A stretch of DNA of 21,643 nucleotides, taken from the NCBI GenBank assembly GCA_023375785.1, contig SZWC01003570.1:168243-189885 (forward strand). Reading direction: 5' to 3'. The notes below the pieces were generated by a model. It had not been told where the DNA came from and did not search any database. It saw only the letters and a list, made by a program, of their open reading frames with translations. Position numbers and translations under genes: made by a program. Of this stretch, positions 1 through 8,848 are shown one piece after another (the first letter of the stretch is position 1; each line of letters begins with the position of its first letter). This DNA is from Penium margaritaceum. Taxonomy: Eukaryota > Streptophyta > Zygnematophyceae > Desmidiales > Peniaceae.

Positions 1-75
1 AAACCTTGGTCACCACAAAACCTTGGTCACAACCAAACATTGGTCACTACCAAACCTTGGTCACTACCAAGTTTC
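1..75. repeat. 17-bp minisatellite, end of an array
   Basis: Tandem 17-bp units of the form AAAACCTTGGTCACCAC with small variants (CACAAC, CACTAC). The window opens inside the array, so its true length is unknown. It ends about 28 bp before the candidate ATG at 103. The same array, longer, lies at 1943-2120 in front of the second gene copy at an exact offset of 2045 bp. Confidence 0.9.
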
Positions 76-102
76 TACTTTACACCGAGACTACAGTAAA
101 CA

Positions 103-945
103 ATGGCCGCTGCAGCTGTGCAAAGCCTACCTTGTCTTGGATGTCAGATGTTTTCATTTCTTCATTTTCCCCTTCATCCTGATAACTTCACATGCTGTTT
201 TTCATGTTCTTGCAGGTACGGCCTCAAATCCCCAAGTTTGGAGCATGGGCTCATGATGTAAGCACGGATACTCCTGATGTCAGCAGGACCACACATGATG
301 AGGATAGAGACCAGCACAATCAGAAGCGCCACCATTCTCCATCCATATCCGGCCTCGTACAAGCTGTCATTGGCCGTGGCTCAGGAGCAGGAACAGACTG
401 CAGCAATGGCAGCAGATACCCCCTTGAGCATCGAGTCAATGCAAGCAAGCAACCGGACAACAGCAGGGCAAGCGGCAGTAAACACCACCATGCACCAGAG
501 GAGCACGGCAAGGATACCCCAGATGAGCCCCTTGCACCGGATGCAAAATCATGGCATCGCGGCATACACGACCAGGAGTCCTCTGCGTCACAGCGTGTGG
601 CGCTGCAGCGCAGCTACTCGCTCGAATTTGAACAAGCCCGGGCGCACCACAGACAGAGGCGGCAGGTGAGCATGAGTGTGGTCCACCGCCTCAAGACCCA
701 CCCGTCAGCGCATCCGGATGGCCTGCGTAAATATTTGCCCGTGGCGCATGGCAACGCCGACCTTCCATCCGCCTTGGAACCGTCAGAGAGTGGCGCGGGT
801 GACGCTAGATCCATGAGCTATGGGAAGAAAGATGAGGGAAGATGTGCGGATCCTCTTGCGGAGGGATGCACTGAGCAGCCTCCCAGCCAAATGGAAGATA
901 GTGGGACAGGCAGCAGCCCCAGCTGCTTGACTCTGAGGATGAGGA
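103..945 (+). CDS. Candidate NOI/RIN4-like gene, copy 1 (5' part only)
   Basis: Proposed exons, all phase 0: 103-117 (MAAAA), 216-257 after a TTCTTGCAG acceptor (ends IPKFGAWAHD before GTAAGC at 258), and 594-665 or 609-665 (ends RSYSLEFEQARAHHRQRRQ before GTGAGC at 666). Joined, these give PKFGAW followed by an aromatic residue and FxxAR plus a basic tail, the layout of NOI domains. In plants such proteins (RIN4 is the best known) are small, often membrane-attached immune regulators, and PxFGxW is the site cut by the bacterial protease AvrRpt2. The same frame is also open from 192 through 945 without splicing, so 258-593 could be coding instead. The first donor (GTGCAA at 118) is weak. The copy is cut at the N at 946 and has no 3' end. 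The NOI assignment rests on motif recognition alone. Confidence 0.35.
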
Positions 946-946
946 G
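946..946. other. Single-N contig join
   Basis: One undetermined base. Sequence to its left (1-945) matches 2046-2990 at about 98 percent. Sequence to its right (947 on) is unrelated to what follows 2990. This suggests a join between contigs rather than a sequencing ambiguity. Confidence 0.7.
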
Positions 947-1942
947 NACAACCGGATGGCCGGCGGGGTCGGCCCCGGCTGAAATGTTTGGACGTACTCT
1001 CCGAGACGGGAGAGAAAATCGATGTGCCACCATCTATTTCTCAGTTTGTTTTTTTTTTTTTTTGTGTGTGTGGGTGTGGGAGGAACAGTCGCATGTGATG
1101 TGCAAACAAACATGTGCGCATGTGCAAGCGGCGCATGTGCAAATTAGTTTGTGACGCGATGATGCCACCGGCAAGTCACGCAAGTTGTCGCGTAATTCCA
1201 CGACGCGGCCTAGCCAGTGCACCAAGCGACCAAGCCGCGTTTATACGCGACTTGCCACCAAATCGCGTCGCGTTTGTTTGTCTTGTCGCGTCACATGACC
1301 CAAAAAGTGAGTGTGCGCGGTTTTTAACCGCAACAAGTATGTGGAGTGTGTTCTTGTGGTTTTTCTTGTGTGAGTCAGCTGGTGGCCATAACTACCACCA
1401 TGTGAGGGGCAGTCCAACAAGGTGTGGCCACCGCCAAGGGTGCAAAAGTGGTTCTCAACCACCATAGAACTGCAGCCTGCGCCCCGAGAGGGTGAAGAAA
1501 AGTTTTTTTGTGTGCAAGAAGTGCCTCTCATGTGTTTTAGGTGTGCCGGATATATGAGGCACCTTATCCTTGTACTTGTAACAATCTATCCAAGTGATTC
1601 TTGTGCCTTCGACCTCAACCAAGTTAATTTTCACAAGTGGCCACCTTAACTTTGCAGCAGTGCCAAGTATTCCATACTTCACCATTGATGCCGAATTTTT
1701 CAGAGCATGTTCTACAACTCCTAAGCTTTCCAACGAGCCATCTCACGCTTCCTAAGATAGCTGTTTGAGTGCCTCACGAATATCATTGCTCAAACGACCA
1801 AGTCTCTGTCCAGAATTTTCAGAAAATCGACGAGGCTCCAGTTTTGAGTTTGAGCCTTAGCCGAGGACATTTTTGGCCATATTTGAGCAAGCCGCAGCTG
1901 GTGGAACACGTTAGACTTCTCCAACAGTGACCAAAGTTCCGG
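947..1942. other. Non-coding stretch upstream of the second gene copy
   Basis: No convincing gene. It holds a GC-rich start, a T15 run followed by TG repeats (1049-1080), a CGCG-rich foldback region (1150-1295), a small perfect palindrome GCGGTT-TTT-AACCGC at 1317-1331, and AT-richer sequence from about 1500 on. Open frames here are short and lack recognisable motifs. Confidence 0.6.
1150..1295. repeat. CGCG-rich foldback, MITE-like candidate
   Basis: The ends form a perfect 10-bp inverted repeat: TGTGACGCGA at 1150-1159 and TCGCGTCACA at 1286-1295. Further imperfect inverted matches lie inside, for example GGCAAGTC near 1180 against GACTTGCC near 1250. CGCG and GACGCG words are far denser here than in the surroundings. 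No clear target-site duplication was seen, so a mobile origin is only a guess. Confidence 0.35.
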
Positions 1943-2120
1943 AAAACCTTGGTCACCACAAAACCTTGGTCACCACAAAACCTTGGTCACCACCAAGCCT
2001 TGGTCACCACCAAACCTTGGTAACCACAAAACCTTGGTCACCACAAAACCTTGGTAACCACAAAACCTTGGTCACAACCAAACATTGGTCACTACCAAAC
2101 CTTGGTCACTACCAAGTTTC
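1943..2120. repeat. 17-bp minisatellite, about 10 units
   Basis: Ten or more head-to-tail 17-bp units (consensus AAAACCTTGGTCACCAC). Variants swap GGTCACC for GGTAACC, a 7-bp palindrome. The 3'-most units drift to CACAAC and CACTAC. The array ends about 28 bp before the ATG at 2148, so it sits in the promoter or 5' UTR of the candidate gene. Confidence 0.95.
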
Positions 2121-2147
2121 TACTGAAAACTGAGACAACAGTAAACT

Positions 2148-3654
2148 ATGGCCGCTGCAGTTGTGCAAAGCCTACCTTGTCTTGGATGTCAGATGTTTTC
2201 ATTTCTTCATTTTCCCCTTCATCCTGATAACTTCACATGCTCTTTTTCATGTTCTTGCAGGTACGGCCTCAAATCCCCAAGTTTGGAGCATGGGCTCATG
2301 ATGTAAGCACGGATACTCCTGATGTCAGCAGAACCACACATGATGAGGATAGAGACCAGCACAATCAGAAGCGCCACCATTCTCCATCCATATCCGGCCT
2401 CGTACAAGCTGTCATTGGCCGTGGCTCAGGAGCAGGAACAGACTGCGGCAATGGCAGCAGGTACCCCCTTGAGCATCGAGTCAATGCAAGCAAGCAACCG
2501 GACAAAAGCAGGGCAAGCGGCAGTAAACACCACCATGCACCAGAGGAGCATGGCAAGGATACCCCAGATGAGCCCCTTGCACCGGATGCAAAATCATGGC
2601 ATCGCGGCATACACGACCAGGAGTCCTCTGCGCCACAGCGTGTGGCGCTGCAGCGCAGCTACTCGCGCGAATTTGAACAAGCCCGGGCGCACCACAGACA
2701 GAGGCGGCAGGTGAGCATGAGTGTGGTCCACCGCCTCAAGACCCACCCGTCAGCGCATCCGGATGGCCTGTGTAAATATTTGCCCGTGGCGCATGGCAAC
2801 GCCGACCTTCCATCCGCCTTGGAACCGTCAGAGAGTGGCGCGGGTGACGCTAGATCCATGAGCTATGGGAAGAAAGATGAGGGAAGATGTGCGGATCCTC
2901 TTGCGGAGGGATGCACTGAGCAGCCTCCCAGCCAAATGGAAGATAGTGGGACAGGCAGCAGCCCCAGCTGCTTGACTCTGAGGATGAGGAGGAGAGAGGT
3001 CAGAAAAAAGGGAGAAATTTGATCCAGTTTCTGCCCTTTCTATGCCAGCCATCCTCCACCAAGTTTGTCCTGCTCCTCCTGTTAGCAAAAGTGACAGCTG
3101 CAATCATGCATCGAATGATGCTGCTGCTTTTGCTTAGGTTTCTCACGATGCCGCACGTCACGACTTGTGTTCCTTGGACCTGCAAGAACCTCGACAAGCT
3201 CACTCCTCCCCTGAGTCTCCTTCTGCTCCTTTTCTACACAACAAGACGTTTTCCGCTGCATCTACTCATGCTTCCGGTGCTGTTGCTATCACTGCTCCTG
3301 CTTTTTCAAGAGCCAACATCACCGGAAACATGCACCCCAAACCATCGTCTCCAAATGGGCTTTCTCTTTTGCTCTGTGCAAGAACTGAGAAGCAGAGGGA
3401 GGGGAGAGGCTGCATCATCACAGCAGCTTTGTCCAAAGAAAACTTGCAACAGCAAGCAACATGCAGCCCCATTGGAGGAAGATGGCAGAGACCTCATTTC
3501 TCCACTGCCGTTGAATCTCTCTCCAAATCCACGCTTGACCCACGGTGCCCATGTTTTTTGCACTTGCTCACCTGCGGTGCAAGAATATCAGTCTACTTCT
3601 GCCAGTCTGTCCCCTCCTCAAACTGATGGAATGCCTGCTGTATTGAGCAACTAA
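2148..3654 (+). CDS. Candidate NOI/RIN4-like gene, copy 2 (fullest)
   Basis: Model by offset from copy 1: exons 2148-2162, 2261-2302 (IPKFGAWAHD), and 2639-2710 or 2654-2710 (FEQAR block ending RRQ at a CAG|GTGAGC donor at 2711). A downstream acceptor CTTTTGCTTAG ends at 3137 and continues in the same phase with VSHDAARHDL and a Ser/Pro/Ala-rich stretch. The C-terminus is unresolved: that frame stops at 3626, while another frame ends at 3654 in TDGMPAVLSN and would need one more intron. An unspliced frame of 261 codons (2237-3022) is the alternative. Five coding differences from copy 1 change an amino acid and three are silent in the unspliced frame, which does not show strong constraint. The unique 3' part makes this copy the best candidate for a real gene. 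Transcript data would settle it. Confidence 0.35.
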
Positions 3655-3970
3655 ATGGCTCTTGACAAGAAATGGCCTGTGGTGCGCATGATTGTATAAA
3701 ATCTGAACACCGTTAGATCTATGTAGTTTTCACGCACATTAAATTCAACTCCTTGAAATACTTTCACATAGAGAGTAATGTTTTTTCACTACAATATTGT
3801 GTTAACATACAATTCATGTTATAGTGTGCATCGTGTATGAATGTTTGGGAAGGCTTCTGGGAGTTAGTTCCAACCGTGCATTTATTTTCATACAGTTTCT
3901 CCCACATGTAGCTGTTTGAAAACTATGTTTCACATTTTTCTTGGATCCCACCGTTTGGACATGCAGCAAA
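3541..3970 (+). repeat. Gene 3' end and flank, first copy of a repeated 430-bp segment
   Basis: This segment (last codons and 3' flank of the candidate gene) recurs at 4398-4829 with only a few differences, such as GTGCAAGAATATC versus GTGCGAAAATATC and GCTGTATTG versus GCTGGATTG. The first copy ends exactly at the N at 3971. The second starts right after the N at 4396. The pattern fits one genomic segment assembled twice. Confidence 0.8.
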
Positions 3971-3971
3971 N
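3971..3971. other. Single-N contig join
   Basis: Undetermined base between the 3' flank ending CATGCAGCAAA and an unrelated jump back into the middle of the NOI-like gene. The true continuation of the left side is visible at 4830 (CATGCAGCAAAG...). Confidence 0.75.
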
Positions 3972-4395
3972 CCACACATGATGAGGATAGAGACCAGCAC
4001 AATCAGAAGCGCCACCATTCTCCATCCATATCCGGCCTCGTACAAGCTGTCATTGGCCGTGGCTCAGGAGCAGGAACAGACTGCGGCAATGGCAGCAGGT
4101 ACCCCCTTGAGCATCGAGTCAATGCAAGCAAGCAACCGGACAACAGCAGGGCAAGCGGCAGTAAACACCACCATGCACCAGAGGAGCATGGCAAGGATAC
4201 CCCAGATGAGCCCCTTGCACCGGATGCAAAATCATGGCATCGCGGCATACACGACCAGGAGTCCTCTGCGCCACAGCGTGTGGCGCTGCAGCGCAGCTAC
4301 TCGCGCGAATTTGAACAAGCCCGGGCGCACCACAGACAGAGGCGGCAGGTGAGCATGAGTGTGGTCCACCGCCTCAAGACCCACCCGTCAGCGCA
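3972..4395 (+). pseudogene. Third, internal fragment of the NOI-like gene
   Basis: Matches about 2334-2758 of copy 2 almost perfectly and shares copy-2-specific bases (GCGGCAATGGCAGCAGGTACC, GAGCATGGC), but has the copy-1 base in CGGACAACAG. It contains the FEQAR exon (4277-4348) and its GTGAGC donor at 4349, but lacks the start exon and the IPKFGAW exon. It is bounded on both sides by single Ns. It is most likely a small contig placed between two overlapping ones rather than a separate gene fragment in the genome. Confidence 0.75.
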
Positions 4396-4396
4396 N
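4396..4396. other. Single-N contig join
   Basis: Undetermined base; sequence resumes at the equivalent of position 3539, starting the second copy of the 430-bp segment. Confidence 0.75.
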
Positions 4397-4829
4397 AGCC
4401 ACGGTGCCCATGTTTTTTGCACTTGCTCACCTGCGGTGCGAAAATATCAGTCTACTTCTGCCAGTCTGTCCCCTCCTCAAACTGATGGAATGCCTGCTGG
4501 ATTGAGCAACTAAATGGCTCTTGACAAGAAATGGCCTGTGGTGCGCATGATTGTATAAAATCTGAACACCGTTAGATCTATGTAGTTTTCACGCACATTA
4601 AATTCAACTCCTTGAAATACTTTCACATAGAGAGTAATGTTTTTTCACTACAATATTGTGTTAACATACAATTCATGTTATAGTGTGCATCGTGTATGAA
4701 TGTTTGGGAAGGCTTCTGGGAGTTAGTTCCAACCGTGCATTTATTTTCATACAGTTTCTCCCACATGTAGCTGTTTGAAAACTATGTTTCACATTTTTCT
4801 TGGATCCCACCGTTTGGACATGCAGCAAA
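4397..4829 (+). repeat. Second copy of the gene 3' end and flank
   Basis: Near-identical to 3541-3970, including the alternative C-terminus ending LSN and a stop at 4511-4513. Unlike the first copy it continues without a break into unique sequence at 4830, so this is probably the better-anchored version. Confidence 0.8.
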
Positions 4830-5207
4830 GTTATCCATCACTCGGGTTTGACGTGCTTTTCCTTGCAACGACCTCCTCCCCCATCACCCCATCTTTCTTC
4901 TTTTCCAAAGATGGATTGTTTTCTTGCATGCATGTTTCTCACTTCACCACCCACCAATTCACCAAGAAAATTGGGGAAGAGCATTATGATATTTAGTTAA
5001 GGGGCCCTCTGAATTTGCAGTGATAAATGAATTTCGTCAGATACAGCTCATTTACACCCCCCTCCCTCCCGCCCAATTCAAGAAGTGTAGCATATGAGTG
5101 AAGCGGGCGGTGCACAATATTTTGTTCTGATGTCTTGACGTAATTCTATCACTCTGATGCACTCATCAAAAAATCACATCAAAAGGTTGGTGGAGGAGGG
5201 GGGAGAG
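4830..5207. other. Non-coding stretch before the gypsy 5' LTR
   Basis: No supported gene. It contains C-rich runs near 5048-5070 and a purine tract (GGTGGAGGAGGGGGGAGAG) at 5189-5207 that directly abuts the LTR and resembles a polypurine tract. No target-site duplication matching the 3' flank (GGGAA after 12423) was found. Confidence 0.5.
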
Positions 5208-5754
5208 TTTACGTCCCAGGCACAAAAAAATCCCCCAACTTCGTGAATGAGAAATTATTTCATTACATTTATGGCCAACCACGAGACAAATTCAGGATCT
5301 TTTTCCCGATCGGCCGTGGGTTTTTTTACCATCTGTCCGAACCTCCAGTTTTCAATTTTAGGAATTTCTTCAAACTTCAAATACCTTCCAAAATCACCGA
5401 GAAAAAATCACAAACCATATTGGCGGGAGGATACTCTTTGGTTTGGACTACACTAAAATGTCATCAATACGCGCCTCGATTTTCTTGAAACTCCCTGAAT
5501 GTTTGGTGTAGTTCCTTGAAGCGACCACTCACAAAGCAGCAACGCACGCGCTGCTTGACTTGAGCGCCCCAAGTTCCCAATTCTGCCTCATTCCTGTTTT
5601 TGCACTTGGACACATGTGCTTGAAAGCTTTGACACTTGTCGTTGAAGTAAACTTACCGCTGATTGTGAACTACACAAATGTCCCATAATTTCAAATTTTT
5701 CTTTGCTCTGTAAGTTCTACCTTTTCACCATCTAAACTTCTCTTGGTGTGTTAC
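5208..5754 (+). mobile_element. Ty3/gypsy 5' LTR, strongly decayed
   Basis: About 547 bp. Its limits come from homology to the 3' LTR at 11880-12423 (544 bp). Matching blocks run in order: GAGTTTACGTCCCAGGCACA with GAGTTATTGCATCCCTGACA at the start, CTTCCAAAATC in the middle, CGTTGAAGTAAACTT with CGTTGAAATACACTT, and ACCATCTAAACTTCTCTTGG with ACCATCTAAGTTCCACTTGG at the end. Divergence is high, with many indels, so the pair is old or the two ends are not true partners. Confidence 0.65.
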
Positions 5755-5755
5755 T

Positions 5756-5768
5756 TGGTATCAAAACA
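5756..5768 (+). promoter_or_regulatory. Primer-binding site, initiator tRNA-Met type
   Basis: TGGTATCAAAACA starts two bases after the LTR end. Plant LTR elements primed by initiator tRNA-Met carry TGGTATCAGAGC here; the first eight bases match exactly and the rest is mutated. It would prime minus-strand DNA synthesis. Confidence 0.7.
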
Positions 5769-6500
5769 CACTGGTAATAGAGGGATATCCAACAACTTCA
5801 CTCCATGCGACAGTCGCACAATTCTTTAATGCACCTCTGCTGTTTTAGAGATCACATACCTCATGAGGTCGACGGTGAAAGGAGCAAGTGCAACTGGCAA
5901 CTAGCAGCCGTAACAGGCAAAGAACAAAGCAATGAAGGCCAAGCAAAAACAAAGGCATGAACGTCTCAAAGGACCCCAGAGATTGGTAGCTCTTAAAGTG
6001 CGTGGTAAATGGTGTGGGATAAGTGACTCCAAAAACCAATCTGGTGACAGACCCCATTGGGATTGGCAAACCCCTTGCCTCTGCTGATGACCGACGGAGC
6101 GACACCTTAGCAACATCGGGAGGTACAAGACATCAAGCCCACATCAATGAGGACCTGTCCCAGAAACCGTCAACGCTTGAAAGCCTCAACCATCACCTGC
6201 TCCAACACCTCAAGTGACGTAGGAGATTGAAAACTTGCACGCATGGAAAGAAGTGTGCATCAAGATGAACAACATAATCTCGAATGAACCCCAAACCTGA
6301 CCGGCACTCCTTGAGCCGTTTGACCCCACTAATTAAAAAAATACCAATTTTCCAGATGTGAATAACGAGTTTCGGGGTGTGCTTCATTGATGCGGGGGTC
6401 AACAACGACCGGAAGGAGATTGACCTCGTGGCAACAATCTTATACAGCATGGATGCAAGTTGGTTTTCTGATCTAAACAACGTCACAATAGCAGCATGAA
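5769..6500 (+). mobile_element. Gypsy untranslated leader and 5' gag, decayed
   Basis: Between the primer site and the recognisable gag core. Frames are broken by many stops and no motif is readable with confidence. A start of gag around 6025-6240 is plausible from position only. Confidence 0.45.
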
Positions 6501-7260
6501 ACCATAAGAACCAGATCAATGTCTCATGTGACTGCTCTTATACTTTCCATCAAAGGCATTCTACCTTCCAAATGGATTGATCTAATGTGGCAGAATATGT
6601 TGATTCCACTAAAGCACTGGAACGAGTTTACGCACACAACTCTTACGCACACAGAATCTAAAAAAGAATTCCTACACACGGTACAAGCTAGAATGGCTTC
6701 ATCAAGAGTCCAGCATGGAAGAGAACACACAGATGTTTTGCAGAATCATTGTCGGTAGAAACACCTCCCTTGAAGAACTCTATACTTAAAAAAATTGCCC
6801 CAAGAACGACACACGGAAAGAATTTGTCCTATTGGGCATCCAGGAAGGTCTTCTGCAAATAATTGGAGTAGCTGATTGCATCTACATTGCCAGCTACAAT
6901 GCACGGATGTAGGAATCTAATGGCTGGCACCCCCAAGTTTGCAATTCTTATCGTGCTGGTGGGACTCCTTCATTGATGCAGGCATGTAATCAAAAGGATA
7001 TTGACAACATCAATCAATAGGACCAATGGTTGTGCTGAAGTTATAGGAAGAAGGGCCATATTTTGCATGAAATAAGCATTCAAAATAGGCTAAAAAGGAA
7101 GGAAATATCACTGATTGGTCATCCTTGTATCCCTGCTTGAATTTTATGATCACGTGACCTTCATTTGAAGTGTTGTGAGCCGTTCACATGGGTGATCAGT
7201 CGGTGAAGATTTTTCTTACCAGACAGGAGCTTTGACGTCTTCTCTTGTCCCCTGCAATCG
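6501..7260 (+). pseudogene. Ty3/gypsy gag remnant
   Basis: The frame at 6519-6758 keeps the spacing of a retrotransposon gag core: a Trp-rich segment (WIDLMWQ), then HWNEF, then a helix-like KEFLHTVQARMASSRVQ followed by LQNHC. Downstream, in a shifted frame near 6800-6870, IQEGLLQIIG resembles the end of the same domain. A possible zinc-knuckle remnant (CCEP, then after a frameshift HMGDQ, with the last Cys lost) lies near 7171-7203. Gag would form the particle that packages element RNA. Stops and frameshifts rule out function. The assignment uses general gag layout plus position between primer site and protease. Confidence 0.5.
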
Positions 7261-7290
7261 ATACGACCAAGGGAGAACCAAACTCATAAA

Positions 7291-7470
7291 ATGGTACTGG
7301 TGTTACTAGATGGAGGGGCCTCTCATAGTTTTTTAGCCAGTGAAATGGTTCAGAAGCTGAGTCTGAAGACCAAGAAGTGGTTAGAAAAAACAGATCTTTT
7401 AATCAACGACTACAAATCACTCAAATTCACAAACCTCTCAAACTGCACATCAGCGGACTTCAGGATGTAA
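7291..7470 (+). pseudogene. Ty3/gypsy aspartic protease remnant
   Basis: The 59-codon frame opens MVLVLLDGGASHSFLA, the retropepsin signature (normally hydrophobic-D-S/T-G-A-S-H-x-F). The Ser/Thr after the catalytic Asp is Gly here (codons 7309-7320), and a stop at 7468 truncates the domain. Retropepsins act as dimers and cut the Gag-Pol polyprotein. Its place between gag and RT is the usual one for Ty3/gypsy. Confidence 0.65.
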
Positions 7471-7930
7471 CAGTGGGAAGGACTTACCAAACGATCAATC
7501 CAGAAAAATCCTTGGGCAAGATTTCTTGTAACAGTACAGTCTCCATGTGGACTAAGCCAATGGTGATGTCCATGTCCTAATCAAAGGTGAAATGTGATTC
7601 CTGTCTCTGATCAAGTGACCCCCCACAGAACCGTAGGTACGGGAAGCAAGGGAGGATGAAGCGACAAAGGACAATGGAGAAAGCACAACATGATGGTGCA
7701 TGAAACTCACATTGCTTGATGTGGCCAAGAGATATCTTTGATGAGGAGCTCATGCATGGCTTGTCTATGTGGAAATGGGGTGCAATTAGTTTGCTTGAAC
7801 TAGCAGGTTTGGCAACCTCACCTATCTGAAGGTCAGAAAACATTGCGAGTGAATTAGAGGGTTTTTCATCACAAATTGATCATCTTGTAGGGAAAATTTC
7901 GAACGAACTGTCCCAACAGTATTCCTCGCC
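7471..7930 (+). mobile_element. Protease-RT linker of the gypsy element
   Basis: Decayed coding sequence between protease and RT with stops in all forward frames. The part from 7631 onward is repeated at 8849. An 88-codon open frame on the opposite strand (7577-7843) has no recognisable motif and is probably chance. Confidence 0.5.
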
Positions 7931-8847
7931 TCCGGTTGACCGCCAACTTGAAGTGAAGCTGGGCAATTCATTTCAGTCAAACGAACCACGAGATGAGCGA
8001 AACTGGTTGACCAAACTGAAATTTGAGCTCCACAAGATTCTTGGGCAGGATTTTATCTGTAAATACACGTTATCATATGAAACACTGATACATTTTTTAA
8101 TGGAAAAAAAAAAAGACCTGGAAAATGTGGATGTGTGTGGACTACCAAGAATTGAACTATATCACCATCAACGAACACTATCGTCTTCCAAAAGCAGAAA
8201 AGCTTTCTTACCAATACCAAGTAGCGGAACGGTTCCACCAGATTCATGTATCAGACAAGAACATTGAGAAAATTATGAATCAAACTATTTATAGGCACTA
8301 GTTCACAGCCATGCCTTTTCGTTTTTCAAACTTCCAGGAAAATTCTATGGCAGTAATCAAAAATGTATTTTGGATATACCTTGACACATTTGATGTCGTA
8401 TACCTCGACAGCATCCTAGTGTTCAGCCACATACCAGATGTGCAGAAATGACATTTCCAAAAGTCTTCAAAATTTTTACAGAGAGAATCTTGGGCAAAGT
8501 CACAAAACAATTGTGACTTTGCTCATTGTTCCATAAAGTTTTTGGGCCACTTCATCAGTGACACGTGGATCACAATGGATCCAAAAAGGTGGGGGAAGTC
8601 AACCATTGGCCAACCGCAACCAAAGTTCAAGACGTCCAAGTGTTTTGGGGGTTCTGTAATGTCTACTATCAATTGGTAGAAGATTACACCGAAGTGTCAA
8701 CTTCTCTTTCCAATCAAACTTATAAAACCATCATGTTGGTTTAAAAAGATAGCAAAGAAGAAACTTTTAACTACTTGAGAAATTCTCCAATCTCAGCACC
8801 AGCCTCACATTCCGCATATAGGACAGTGGATTGCATCATTGCTACAA
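7931..8847 (+). pseudogene. Ty3/gypsy reverse transcriptase remnant, assembled copy a
   Basis: Reads DRQLEVKLGNSFQSNEPRDE at the N-terminal side of RT; a frameshift at an A-run near 8105-8116 disrupts the fingers motif. The motif corresponding to YxDD reads YLDS (8401-8412). The segment with the first catalytic Asp is missing (see copy b). Downstream SIKFLGHFIS marks the RT thumb/connection region. The sequence ends at the N at 8848, inside the RNase H start. About 20 differences and a 1-bp A-run change separate it from copy b. Confidence 0.75.
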
Positions 8848-8848
8848 N
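8848..8848. other. Single-N contig join with 1217-bp repeat
   Basis: Sequence 7631-8847 ends here and is repeated at 8849-10065 with roughly 1.6 percent difference. The repeat begins on the first base after the N, and the left copy stops on the last base before it. That is what an unmerged contig overlap looks like. Confidence 0.85.

Noticed and set aside
320..814. Minus-strand open frames opposite the NOI-like gene
   Set aside because: They mirror the open plus-strand frames in GC-rich sequence, have no motif, and lack matching splice or start context.
1927..2133. Repetitive protein encoded by the minisatellite (68 codons)
   Set aside because: The 17-bp period shifts frame at each unit; the open frame reflects lack of stops in the unit, and it ends at the array edge before the gene start.
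3019..3654. Leu-rich 211-codon frame that could look like a membrane protein
   Set aside because: Its hydrophobic part lies over CT-rich intron-like and Ser/Pro-coding sequence read in another frame. Only its last part (TDGMPAVLSN) looks plausible as a C-terminus.
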